From: Ilex aquifolium
Taxonomy: Eukaryota > Streptophyta > Magnoliopsida > Aquifoliales > Aquifoliaceae
Assembly: GCA_951799425.1 (NCBI GenBank)
Contig: OX637396.1
Location: 37,130,701-37,194,700 of the forward strand
DNA: 64,000 nt
Direction: 5' to 3'
In this document: positions 11,433 to 23,364 of the stretch, piece by piece
Layout of the letters: the number at the start of each line of letters is the position of its first letter
Position numbering within the stretch: the stretch's first letter is position 1
Made by a program: the position numbers and the translations under genes
The notes under the pieces: generated by a model
Seen by the model: the letters and a program-made list of their open reading frames with translations, nothing else
Told to the model about the DNA's origin: nothing
The model's database searches: none

Positions 11433-11577
11433 TTAGATTTTCAAGGTATCGATAAATGGAATGGCATCACGCTTCCAATCGAAAAATCTCTGGATGTAGT
11501 CATCCATTGTGAGGGTCATGTATAGAGCTGGAGTTCCTGGCTTGATCAGCTCTTTGGCTGGGCCAATATGGACATTC
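11433..11577 (-). pseudogene. Truncated last exon of a 2OG-Fe(II) oxygenase (duplication stub)
   Basis: On the minus strand this encodes the C-terminal tail seen at 25,869-26,012 (residues resembling ALYMTLTMDDYIQRFFDW and the stop). It covers about 48 codons of exon 4. The 5' rest of the exon is absent: the sequence becomes unrelated after 11,577. It cannot be a gene by itself, and it marks the right breakpoint of the tandem duplication. Confidence 0.85.
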
Positions 11578-11726
11578 CAGATTCATAAAAGCCAAAAGGG
11601 AATTTCATATCTACTGCTCGCTTCCTTAGACTATGATCCCAACAAAACAATCTCGGGTAGAGAGAGAGGATGGATCGTCGGAGTTTACAGAATGAAAGAG
11701 ATAGATTGAACGGACACAAACTCTTT

Positions 11727-12774
11727 GGGAAATTTTACATCCAGACCCAGCGAAAAGTTTGCCACTTAACCTATTACATACAGACCCTGTTGTACGCGCA
11801 GAGGTTTCGGCCGTTAATGTCTGTTACTAACTGTTAATTAAATTACATTTAGGTCCCTAAAATTTGAAGTATATAATATTTAGATCTCTCAAGTTTAAAA
11901 TATTACATTTAAATAAAAAATACTCCAATTAAAGATAAAATATTAAATATTTTAAACTTTATAACCAAAATTCATGTTGTATTATGTTATTTATTGAAAT
12001 AAAATTCAATTTTTTCTTAACAAATTATAATTAGTACTGTTAATGCCAAAATTTGGATGACCTCCATGTCAGTTTGTTGGACTTTGATCACTTGAAAAAG
12101 AAGTCAGAGACCGAATGAGAGCTCTAGGGATCGACTCTTCGATACCTAAGTCAGTAAGTGACTCAAAAATATAAACTGTGTTTAGAAGCTAGAGGTGATA
12201 TACCTAGAGTATCTTGGACTAAATGAACTTTTCACCATGGGTCAATTTTTTCATTATCAAGTACGAGCATATGAAATAAAGCTAATCAACACATTTGTAT
12301 GTTCTATTATATCATTCATTGATATAAAATCCAAACAAAATCCCAATTTTTTTTTAGGAAAAGATAGTAATCAGTATAAATATATCAAAGAATTCAATTC
12401 AACACTCATTTGCATACGATTATACTGTCTATTAGAATAAAACTAAAAACTCAAACAAGAAGTCGAACTATGATGGACACAATATATTCTATCTTTAATT
12501 GTGGTAATTTAGTGATTTAATAGATTTTGTTAGTTCCATAACTAATAAGAGGTCTAAGTATAATATTCTAAACTTGAGAGGTTTAAGTGTTACACACGTC
12601 TAAATTTTATGGGATTTAAGTGTAATTTACTAATAGATATATTAACGGAAATTGACGGCAGGGTTTAAGTATTACGCATGTACAAATTTTAGGAGGTCTG
12701 TATATAAAATTTCAAATATTAAAGAATTTAAGTGATTAAGTGATAAATCCAAGGGGTCAAAGTGTAATTTCCCC
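11727..12774. mobile_element. Probable MULE-type MITE
   Basis: The left end GGGAAATTTTACATCCAGAC is an imperfect inverted match of the right end (reverse complement GGGGAAATTACACTTTGACC). Both sides continue into further complementary tracts mentioning 'CACTTAA'. Flanking 9-mers AAACTCTTT and AAACTATTT match at 8 of 9. No coding capacity seen. Confidence 0.5.
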
Positions 12775-12835
12775 AAACTATTTTCGTCAAGGACTGAGAG
12801 AAGTTTGCACTGAAATCATTTGGGTAAATCTTACA

Positions 12836-14015
12836 AGACCCTGAACTATGACATTTATTTTAAATTGTCCCCTAAATTTATAATTATCTCAATTTATCCT
12901 CTAAATTTAATAATTTTGACCAATAATTTATTCTCTAAATTACATAATTTATTATAATCAATCCATTATTGTACATAGAAAATGGACTCAATTTTTTTAT
13001 TCAAATTTATAAGTCATCTGGTTTAATTCATCAACCTGAATGATGAACAAAAAAAATGAAAATAGATATTCAATCTATTTAACTAGCATTTATACTGTAA
13101 ATTTATTTTTGGCGGAATAAAAAACATATATAATATAATCGTAATCATAGAATACGACCCTAATTAAAATATATATATTTGTCACATACACTATATGGCG
13201 ACGATAAAGTCTTAACAAGTTATTTCTATTAATAAAAGGAACTAATACTTAAGCAAGAGGGGCAGCGATGGTGGATAGGAACATAGGGATTTAAGACTAA
13301 GTGATTCAACATTTTTATGATATTTTTAACTTTAGAGCATATATTAACTTATATTTTTTTTCGATGGTTTTAATTGTAATTACAATTCATTTGATAACTT
13401 TATTTTTTTTTATGAAAACGTAAAACTATTAAATTATTTATGTATGAATTCTATTTATACAGTCTCATAACGAATCATTTATGATTAGCCAAATTATTGA
13501 TACAAATAATATCTAAATACATTTTTCATTATTGTGGTCAGGGGTATTCGGACCAGCTTACGCATACTTTGATTAATTGTCTCTCTGGTTCGGTCAAATG
13601 CAGGTCATCTACGTGCGAAACTAGGGAATTCATGAGAGATAAATCCAATATGAAAGTTGTTAAGTTTCAACCTCAGAACGTTTGGATTTATAGCTTATCC
13701 TTATTTACTAGGTTACCCTTTGTGGTTAAATCTGTCTTCTATATAACTGCAATTAGTGAATTTTTAATTTTCAATAACCCATTTTAAAATCTTAAGTGGA
13801 TGAATAAAAATTTTGAGAAAGTCTTTCATTTGTCTATTATTATAGATCATCCATATTATCTATGTAATATGATTAATCTTAATCAAATCTATCTTATTTA
13901 TCGATTAATCTTAACGACAGAGATCGGTTGAAATAAATTACATAATTTAGAGGACAAATTAAAATAATTAAAAATTTAAGAAGTAATTTAAAATAAAAGT
14001 GATAGTTCATGAGTT
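12836..14015. mobile_element. Decayed inverted-repeat element
   Basis: The left arm (about 12,836-12,950) with TGAACTATGACATTTATTTT is complementary to the right arm (about 13,925-14,015) over several blocks, including TTTATTTTAAATT and the GTCCTCTAAATT region. Exact ends and target duplication could not be fixed. A 96-codon frame at 13,497-13,787 shows no recognisable family. Confidence 0.35.
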
Positions 14016-15263
14016 ATTTATGAAATTTATCGAAATCATTTTGTTTAGATCTAATAGTTTATCTTATAATTTATATTTTAATTTTTTAACTATAATAATT
14101 TTTTTATTTAAATCTAATTTGTTAACCACTATAAATATTTTAAAACCAAAATTCTTCCTTCTTCTAAGTTGTCAATCTTTTCATTCATTCCCGGAAGACC
14201 CTTATTCCCCTAATTCTTTCCATTATACTAATAAATAATCTATAAATAATTCATAATCAGTTAGTTGTTCTCAAATAGCCACGATAAACAGTTTGACCAC
14301 TCAAGTTTTAAACACCCTAAAAAAAATTGCTTTAAATCGGTTCATCCTAGCTCAAGATAGTGTAAAGTTGGGCTTGACTATGTTATGAAGAAAATTTTTG
14401 GTATTGTACCACTTCGTATTTTTTATATATTTATACTAATTTTTAGGTGAAGTTTATCAACTTTTGCGATGCACTCACCTGAATTATGTTTTGTGATAAT
14501 TTAGTCTCCAAATTATACAATTTGACCCAATATAATCATTCCGTCCAAATTTACCATTAACTTTGACGAAAATTCTTACTTGTACATTATGTGAGTCAAG
14601 AATTAAAATATAATTTAATGAACATGTGACGTTACCCGTATTTAGAAATTTTTAAATGTTATCAGAAGACTTTGACACATTCAAAGTAAACCCTTCCAAG
14701 TGATCAACATATCACCTCATCAGTTCAAAACCCAGAGAATTTGGTGATTGGAGCAATGAAATAAATACAAGTGTCATCAGAATACTCAACAAGTCATAGA
14801 TGAAGATGAACCAGTGATTGCTATGGTTATTATGATTATTCAATTACCCAAAAATCTCAAAATCATTTTAATCACAACGTTTTTTAAATTCAGATGTAAG
14901 AAGTCATTCGTTTATCACCTCCATCGGCCTGATTTTATGTATGTGGAAGTGTAATTCAAGTGTTCCTCTTTGCTCAAGCACAGAGCCACATGCATCCATT
15001 AAACTTGGGCTTTTAGCTTTTAGTTTGGAGTAAGTAGTTCAAGTTGTGCTATTTCTTCAACTACTTAAAAAAAATAATAATAATAAGGATTGATTGTATT
15101 TGAGGTCCATAAAGTATGAAGTTTATCTTATTCTGGTTCCTAATATTGTTTTTTGGTTGAAAAAGTCCCTAATATTTCAATTATATCATTTTAGTCCATG
15201 AAACATTGAATATATTTTTATGTGGTACCTCAAACAGATATCGTCCAGATTACTAATGATTTT
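14016..15263. other. AT-rich intergenic DNA, no gene seen
   Basis: No open frame with family resemblance, RNA gene or clear repeat terminus. It should belong to the left part of the duplicated unit, with its partner outside the window. Confidence 0.4.
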
Positions 15264-15557
15264 GATTATAAACTTATCACGTAATACATAAATATGGCCA
15301 AAAAAATAATTTGAATAACTTCTTACCAAATTTTTACCCAAATTTTGGTCAAAGAGTTACCCAAATTATACAATTTTGATCATGAACTATTTAAATATTG
15401 GTCAAGAGTTATCCAAATTATTTTTTGACCATATTTAAATATTACTAGACAAATTTATGATAAAAAATCATTAGTAATTTGGATGTTGTCTGCTTGAGGG
15501 ACCACGTAAAAATATATTCAATACTTCAGGGATTAAAATAATGCAATTAAAATATTA

Positions 15558-16534
15558 GAGCATCTCCAAGAAGCTAGTTAAACTCTCCCCTTTAGCTATT
15601 TTAGATAGTTTTTCCCTAAAATCTGGCTCCAACAGACTAGTTATCCCACTATCTATTTCCCATAGCCTCCATTTCACTCGCTGGTTGTAGCTAGCCCCTT
15701 CTCCCTCGCTAGCACCAAGTTCCTCTCTATTATCTCTCTCTCTCTCTCTCACTGAAGATCCAAAGCACAAAAGCTCCACATGCCTCTCTCCCTGCCTCTC
15801 CATCGATTGAACTCGAAGCCACAAGCCACACCAGTCCTCAACGCCAGGCCACCGCCAGCGAAGAGCCAGCCATCGCCAGGTGAACACAAAGAAGGAAAAG
15901 TGAGCCTCTGTTCATTGTGATTCTTGCACGATTTTACTGTTATGTCTCAGAAATTCTCTCAATTTCATCTTCTGTTTGTGTAATTGCAAAAAAAGTGTGA
16001 TTTTGAGGTTGAATGATTGAACGATTGCAAGTGGGTTTCGGTGATTTAGCGTTGAATTGGGTCTGCAATTCATGGTTCTCTACTTTTGGGTTTCAGAGAG
16101 TTTGATCTGTGGCTTTATGGGTTTGATCTGAGGCTTTGTGGGTTTGAGAGGATTTGTTAACAGGTTTCAGAGGGTTTGTTCATGGTCAAATTTGTGGGTT
16201 TGATCTGAGGCTTCATCTTCAAATTTCTAGCAACACCCCAACAAAATGCAGCAAAATCATCTCAAAAAATTTAGCAAAATCCCTAAAAAAATGCAGCAAA
16301 ACCCCCCAAATATTTTATGATATTTACTCTTGTAGCCCATAATTGATTAAATTTGTACAATGTATAGTTGAATTGCTATATTTTAGATTTTATTATTGAA
16401 AGTTAGTTGAAGTAGTTAGCTAAAATAGATAACGTTGTTGGAGTGAATTTGAAAAAGTGATTAGCTAAAGAAGATAATATAATATTTTAATATATTTTGA
16501 GTAGCTATTTTAGATAGCATTGTTGGAGATGCTC
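15558..16534. mobile_element. PIF/Harbinger (Tourist-like) MITE, TSD TTA
   Basis: Termini GAGCATCTCCAA and TTGGAGATGCTC are perfect inverted repeats. The target duplication is TTA (15,555-15,557 and 16,535-16,537). Copy A carries the undisturbed site with a single TTA near 325. 977 bp, no transposase. Subterminal copies of TAGCTATTTTAGATAG occur in opposite orientation at the two ends. The inside may include captured host DNA, which I cannot identify. Confidence 0.85.
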
Positions 16535-16631
16535 TTAGAGATTAAAATAAAATAAACTTTATACTTTGAGGAACTCTTGTACAATTAAACAAAAAATAAT
16601 AATTTTGCTTTTTTCAAGCCCTTTAAGTCAA

Positions 16632-16808
16632 TAACATGTACAATGACAAGGTTTGATGAGAAACTTCCTTTACTTTTTTTTTTTTTGAGAAGAGAAACTT
16701 CCTTTACTTTACACAAGAAAAGTCGGAACACGCGTTTAGTTGAAAAGTAAAACCTGCCAAGATAACCAACCAACTTCAAGCTCTATTTATTTTCCACCTT
16801 CAAGCAAG
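16632..16808 (+). promoter_or_regulatory. Promoter/leader block present only before RLK-B
   Basis: Contains a direct repeat of GAGAAACTTCCTTTACTTT separated by a T-run, and the TATA-like motif near 16,780. It is missing from copy A, whose sequence jumps from TTTAAGTCAA to CACAGATTGACC. I cannot tell from two copies whether A lost it or B gained it. Confidence 0.55.
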
Positions 16809-16824
16809 CACAGATTGACCATCA

Positions 16825-19800
16825 ATGGCTTCTTCATCTCTTTCCCATCTCCTCTCTCTCCTTCTTCTTCTTCTTCATCTTCATGTCCTTCCAGCAGTGT
16901 TAGCAATCAGTATATCTGATTGTAACATTAAACTGGGCTCATCTCTATCAGCAGGAGACAACAAACCTCTTGGGCAGTCTCAATCAGGTGACTTTGCCTT
17001 TGGATTTCTTCGTGTTGTAGGACCACAAGCTGATGAGGATCTCTTCCTTCTAGCCATCTGGTTTGCTAAAATACCTGAACGGACTGTAGTTTGGTCGAGA
17101 AATGAAAATCCAGTGCCCCGAGGATCAAAAGTCATGCTAACCAATGGTGGGGAGCTTATACTCTATGATAGCCAAAACACAGAGATTTGGAAGGCAAATT
17201 CAAGTTCAACCAATAATAACAAACCCACTTGTGCTGCTATGCTTGACTCAGGTATGTATATAGATGTAAAATTAAGTATGAATCATAAAAAAAAATGTAT
17301 GATTTTATATGTTGTGGATGTGTGTCTTAAAATCAAACCACGTTGTATAAGCCCTTATGTAATAATGTTATCAGAATCGGATCGATAATCGAACAAGTAG
17401 AAAGACTAGATCAATGGTTCACTGATTTAATTGTTGGGTCAATCAGTTGAATCGGTCATATAATAAAAAATAAAAAAATATATCAAAATTATAAAACATA
17501 ATATTTTAACTAAAAAATATGAAACATAATATATAATTGCTCAAATAAAATACATTAAATGCATTTCTAAGGAATTCAAACATGCAAAAACAAAAGAGAG
17601 TGAGAGAATCGTCTTTGTGTGTGTGAGAGAGAGAGAAAAAAAGAGGGGGTTACAATTACAGGCACTCAGGCAGCAAAGGAGAAGGGAGGAGGAGGAGACT
17701 CGGAAGTTAGATTGCTGAGTCAGAGGAGACTCAGTCATATCGACTACTTGATCTAGGACTAGAACAGAGGAGGAGCTGGTCTGGTCGCCTGAGTTGTTCG
17801 TTGTCGCCTGAGTTTCGTCGTATTTCGTCGCTTGGGAGTGAAGATTGAAGGAAGAAGGTGGAATGGAATTGCAGATTTAGGGTAAAATTATTCAAAAAAT
17901 AGGATTTTTTTTTAATATTATTTAAAATCCAACCGTCCGATTTACTGGTTTGATCAAAAAATTGGCTGGTTTAACAGTTTTCTTCCGGTTCGACTGCTTA
18001 TACGGTTCAACTCAAGAATCGGACCAGCTTAAGTCCCGGTTTATGGTTGGACTGGTCCAACCGGCCAGTTTAGTTTGGTTCTGATAACACTGTTTTTTAG
18101 TTTGCGTCTAAAAAAACAGTATTAAAAAATTATTTTTGGAAAAAAATTTAGGAAAGTATGCTTTGGTTTTTTTTGTATTGCAGAACATGAATAGTTATAT
18201 AATTTCAAAAACAGTTTTACGAAATAGAAAACGATAAAACATGTTTGAACAGTAACTCATAAAACAATGAAAACAGAAATGTGGTAGTGGTAGACGTGGT
18301 GGTGGTGGTGGAAGTATGGTGGTGTGATGGAAGTATGGTGTTTTCTAAATTCTAAAAATGTTTTTTAAAAAATATGCAAAATAACCTTAACTTGTTATGT
18401 TCTCGGTTTTCAAAAAACGGTTAGCCAAACAACTTTTCTCCTCGAAATTATTTTTAAAAACTGTTTTTTTAAAATGCAAACCAAACATGACTTTTTAATT
18501 TTCATTTTATCTTTTTCATTCTCTTAGTTAAATTTCATCATGGTATCAAAGTAAGCCGATCAAACTTTGCTAGATCAGAGAAATGAGTTATGTGCAATCA
18601 AGAACGAATAATGAAATCTAGCCTTTTCATGTTCGGTGTGTTGTGAATATAGGTCTTAAAAACGAACCATAAGGTACTAGGGTGGGCAGGGCACACATGC
18701 CCACCATCATTTCTTAACATTATTGATATAAATCTGGTTTTTTAATATTTTTAATTATGCCTACCGTATGCGTACCATATATTTTATTATTATAATAATT
18801 ATGATAGACCCTTATATATATATATAGATATATATATTAATTTTTTGGCACATTTTAGACACGAATGAGTTAAAACAGGCCAATGAACATATTAGTTGAT
18901 TATAGTGCTCACCCAAGAGGGAAATGCTGGCTCCGTCCCTGACTATCTGTCTTCAATTTTCTCTCTTCAATCCATTCTTATGTACTTTTCAAAAAATCCA
19001 TTCTTATATCAAATTTATGGCAGGAAACTTTGTGCAGTTTTGTGTGTGGTGGATGTAGGTGTAGGTCTTTCTCTCATTCATTGTCTTGTTTCTATAATAT
19101 TTATGGCAGGCAACTTTGTGCTTATAAACGAGGATTCTACTCCAGCGTGGGAGAGCTTCAATGAGCCTACTGATACAATCTTGCCAGGCCAGACATTAAA
19201 AATGGGCAGCCCCCTCAAATCTCGCCAATCAGACACAAATTACACCAACGGGCGGTTCCAGCTCCATATGCAGGGTGATGGCAATCTTGTGCTTTACACT
19301 GTCTCTCTCCCAACAGAAGTCATCTATGGTTCTTATTGGGCTACTGGAACTGTGAAACCCATATCCGAATTCCAATTGATCTTTAATCAGACTGGATACA
19401 TTTATATTGAACAAGGGAATCAAAATGTATTCAATGTCACACGAAAAGACGAGGGTTCTAGCCAGGATAATTATCTGATAGCCAGGATTGATTATGATGG
19501 TGCATTTAGACAATATAAGCATCCGAGAAATAGCTACACCACGGGCGTTGGAAGCTGCAGCTCATCCTGGTCTGTCAGTGAAACGTTTCCACCAGACGTG
19601 TGCATGATCACGGGAAGTCTAGGCAGTGGGGCTTGTGGATTCAATAGTTATTGTGTCAATAATAATGGGAGGACAAATTGTTCGTGCCCTGAAGGGTACT
19701 CTTTCTTGAATCCATTTAACCATCAGATGGGCTGCAAACCAAATTTTCAATTGCCTAGCTGTCAGAAAGATGGATGGGAAACAAAGATTGATCTCATAGA

Positions 19801-21124
19801 ATTCAAAGAATTGAATAACACAGATTGGCCCTTGACAGATTATGAACTTCAGACCGGGGCAGAAGTTGATAAGGAGACATGTAAACAGTATTGCCTCAGT
19901 GACTGTTTCTGTGCAGCTGTGATACATAATGGGAATAATTGCTGGAAGAAAAAATTTCCGCTTTCCAATGGAAGACAATCTTCAAGTGTTAATAGAACTG
20001 CTCTGATCAAGGTACCTATAGGAGATGCTGCAAATCAGTGGCAATATAAAAAAGACAAGTCCACATTGATCCTTGTCGGGTCACTACTACTTGGCAGCTC
20101 TGTGTTTCTTAATTTCCTTCTGTTGTTAGCTGTATTAGTGGTGGTTTTCATCTCGTATCATAAGAAAATGCAGGATTTGCAGTCTGGTATGAACACGTTT
20201 GGGATGAATGTAAGAAGGTACACATACAAAGAGCTTGAAGGGGCAACTGGTGGGTTCAACTCCAAGCAACAACTGGGGAAAGGTGGTTTTGGAACGGTTT
20301 ACAAAGGTGTTTTGCCATCAGATCCAAAGAGGTTTGTAGCTGTGAAGAAATTGAATAAGATAGCACAAGAAGGCGAGAAGGAATTCAGAACAGAAGTAAA
20401 TGTAATTGGTCAAACTCACCACAAGAATTTAGTCCGTTTGCTTGGTTACTGCGATGAGGGGGAGAACCGTCTCTTAGTATACGAGTACATGAACAATGGG
20501 TCCTTAGCAAGCCTTCTGTTTGGGATCTCCAGGCCAGATTGGAACCACAGAGTTCAAATTGCATTCGGAGTTGCAAGAGGGCTAATGTACTTACACGAAG
20601 AGTGCAGCACACAGATCATCCATTGTGATATAAAGCCTCAGAACATACTCTTAGATGAGAACTTTACTCCTAGAATTTCAGATTTTGGACTAGCAAAGCT
20701 CTTGTTGGTTGAGCAAAGTCGAGCTGCACGGACAACCATAAGAGGGACAATCGGTTACTTTGCACCTGAATGGTTTACGAAAGTGTCTATCACAGTTAAA
20801 GTTGATGTTTATAGTTTCGGGGCGATGTTACTAGAGATCATTTGTTGCAAGTCAAGCGTTCAATTTGCAATGGGGCAAGAAGAGGAAGCACTAATAGATT
20901 GGGCCTATGATTGCTACTACAAAAAGAAGCTCGATAAGTTGGTTGAAAACGATGAAGAAGCAAGGAATGACATGAAGAGGCTAGAGAGGCTGGTGATGGT
21001 GGCAATTTGGTGCATTCAAGAGGATCCTTCACTAAGGCCCTCAATGAGAAAGGTTACACAAATGCTTGAGGGAGTGGTTGAAGTTTCTGTTCCTCCACGT
21101 CCCTCGGGTTTTAGTTCTTCTTGA
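16825..21124 (+). CDS. RLK-B: G-type lectin S-receptor-like serine/threonine kinase, paralogue of RLK-A
   Basis: Exons 16,825-17,251 and 19,110-21,124 (junction again inside the Gly codon of DSGNFVL) give 813 residues, one more than RLK-A because of an extra Ala before the membrane span. Same layout: signal peptide, B-lectin, SLG/EGF-like and PAN-like cysteine regions, membrane span about 461-492, kinase with GKGGFGTV at 532, Lys555, HCD at 647-649 (non-RD), DFG at 667 and APEW at 694. By eye it differs from RLK-A at 54 of about 459 ectodomain residues plus one indel, but at only 13 of 353 membrane-plus-kinase residues. The intron is 1.86 kb, without Helitrons. The 3' flank is nearly identical to that of RLK-A. 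A plasma-membrane immune-type receptor is the likely role; ligand unknown. Confidence 0.92.
17364..18091. mobile_element. MULE-like MITE in intron 1 of RLK-B
   Basis: Orthologous to 980-1728. Ends AATGTTATCAGAA and TTCTGATAACACT are nearly perfect inverted repeats here, clearer than in copy A. Present in both copies, hence older than the duplication. Confidence 0.6.
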
Positions 21125-22646
21125 ACTATTAGCCTTTCATTTTATCAGACCATTTGTGTAAACATATGCAATTTTTATGGTTCCCCAATTAAGAATTGAT
21201 TCTTGAAAGCTTTTCTTTTATTTATACATGTAAGTTTTATTGAAGAAATCCTTTGTTAATTTTCAATAATTTCAGAAGAGTTCTCTCTCTGTGTGTGTGA
21301 CTATCGATTTTTCCTTTTCTTTTTCATAATCAGGCAAATTAACTATTCAATTAAGCTGAACTTTGATTACAATCAAGATAGAAGTATATATCTGTAAGTT
21401 GTATTGTAGAATCTACTATCCCAAAAAAATTCTAATGAATTGTGTGCGTGTGTAACCGTCTGTTTTTTTTTAAACTATGGTTACAATCAAGCCAAAAGTA
21501 TGATCTCTAATTCATGAGGTTGACAGCAAAGAGAATTCATAGATGAGTACTGATCAATGACTCGATAAGCAGCCTCATTGGAGGACCTATGCCTGTACTT
21601 AAACTATTCTACATCTTATTATAGCTTCATTGATTACCTCAATCTCTCTTTGAGGGACTCCTCCTGGAGCCTATATGTGCAAAACAGATTGGCCAAGGAT
21701 CGTAAACATGGTAACCATTACAAGCAGAAGTATAGTGTTTTGAGTATGACTTTGACAAAAGGTCCAAATGATTTCAAATAGTAGTGAAGTTTCTCATATC
21801 GAGGTTTTGGGAAAAGAATGATTCTCCAACCATAGTAACTTATAGACCTACACTTTGAATAGCTTCAAGCATGCGTAATGCTCCTAGTGACAGTTAAGCA
21901 TAAACAAACCGTATAAAACTCTATCGTGGGGTTGATGCTTGTGTTCTAATTAAACAAATTATCACCACCACATGAACACTACAAATAGCCATAACTAAAT
22001 TGATAAAGGGAGAGAATCTTGACTTAGCATAACCTTAGGGGGTTAGTACGACTACCCTCCAAGGTTTAGAAAATTTCTTACGAGTTTGGAGTATTTGCTA
22101 ATTGATTCTAACAATTAGAAAAACTTTTCCCCATCCACCCTCCTCCCCTAAATGTTTGAGTCCTAACATTCTGCACATTGAAATCTATGTCTCGTCTATT
22201 TTACACCTCTGCATTACATATTGTCCATAAATTACAACTCGGAAGCTTGGAGTCCAAGGACAGAACCATGGACCATCAAGGAGTTCTTCTTATAGATTGG
22301 CAAAATTTTGTACTAGAAGCTTTTCTTCTCCAGCAGCCTCAATTGCTGCTCTTTAAAGGAGGCGCAGCCTCACACCCAACCCTCAGGAATTTCAATCCAT
22401 CTGGTACTATTCTGAGCCATTTTCAGCCCCAAGTTTCCAAATTTTATGCCACAGAGGGCTGCATTGAAGATATGTCAATCTACAAGGCTCATGGATGGGA
22501 CTTTCCCTATAGCGCAATGTAACAATCCGATTTCAAAGATTTGGAGCATACAACAACATGACAAGTCTAATGCCTTTGCAGCAATACATGAAGTTCCTCA
22601 CTTTTTCTTCTCTAGGCAATCTGGACTCCTAAATGAAACTTTGGCT
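21125..22646. other. 3' flank of RLK-B and duplicated non-coding DNA
   Basis: The first 220 bp match the RLK-A 3' flank almost base for base and probably hold the 3' UTR. The remainder matches 9443-10,735. Short frames (for example 22,178-22,522) differ in frame and length from copy A, which argues against a protein. Confidence 0.5.
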
Positions 22647-22651
22647 TCATC

Positions 22652-23303
22652 TGTGAAAACCCGCTATTTATAATTATATCTATTGAGTTATCAAAATTTT
22701 GACTTTTAATAGAAAACTTGAATGAAGAAATAGACTTTATCGTTGAATTTCTCTCATGAAAACGAGTCCGACTAGTATAATATTGACTATGTTTAGTACC
22801 GAGGACAACGTAGCTTAAGTTAAATTAATTAAACAAATTAATTGAATTAAAAAAATGATGATCAATAGCTCAGTCATGGCAGCCTGCCATGACTATTTAG
22901 CTGAAATTAACCATTTTAGGAAGACAAGGAAGCATAATTGCCTGCCATCGCCGCCCATGACCATAGATTACTATTTGACTGAAGACTGAAGCCATCCCTC
23001 TTTAGTGTATAAATACAGGCAAAACAATTGAAAATGGGGGAGAAAGAAATCGGGCAGCCTTGCTACTGAAAAGAAAAAAAAAACAGAGAGAGAGAGAGAG
23101 AGAGAGAGGGAGGACCTCATTGTTGGAAGAGGAGAAGCTTAAGGACTGAAATTTTGAACCTACAACTACTAGCTCTAGACAAAGGTAGGAAGTTTTCTTC
23201 CATATCTCTCTACTGTTTTAAATTTTTTTTTTGCTTTGTAAATTGTTGATCTAGTATATGTGGTGTTCATGTTAATGAATAATATATGTGGATGAGTTAT
23301 GTG

Positions 23304-23364
<61 letters not shown>

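Larger units (their letters stand above)
1..11577. repeat. Segmental duplication, copy A (continues left of the window)
   Basis: This stretch aligns with 15,264-26,012 along almost its whole length: the upstream DNA, both exons and the intron of the receptor kinase, the 3' flank, 2 kb of non-coding DNA and part of an oxygenase exon. The match stops abruptly after 11,577, inside the oxygenase coding sequence. Copy A has private insertions at 2487-5788 and 8291-9437. It lacks those at 15,558-16,534 and 22,652-25,304. Confidence 0.9.
15264..16824 (+). promoter_or_regulatory. Upstream region of RLK-B
   Basis: Aligns with 1-437 but contains a MITE (15,558-16,534) and 177 bp (16,632-16,808) missing in copy A. 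Near 16,780 the TATA-like CTCTATTTATTTTCC lies about 40 bp before the start codon, a plausible core promoter with a short leader. Confidence 0.5.

Noticed and set aside
13497-13787. 96-codon frame
   Set aside because: No family resemblance, AT-rich composition like its surroundings, lies in a decayed inverted-repeat element.
15555-15887. 110-codon minus-strand frame
   Set aside because: Starts and ends within the Harbinger MITE and includes its TIR; no recognisable domain.
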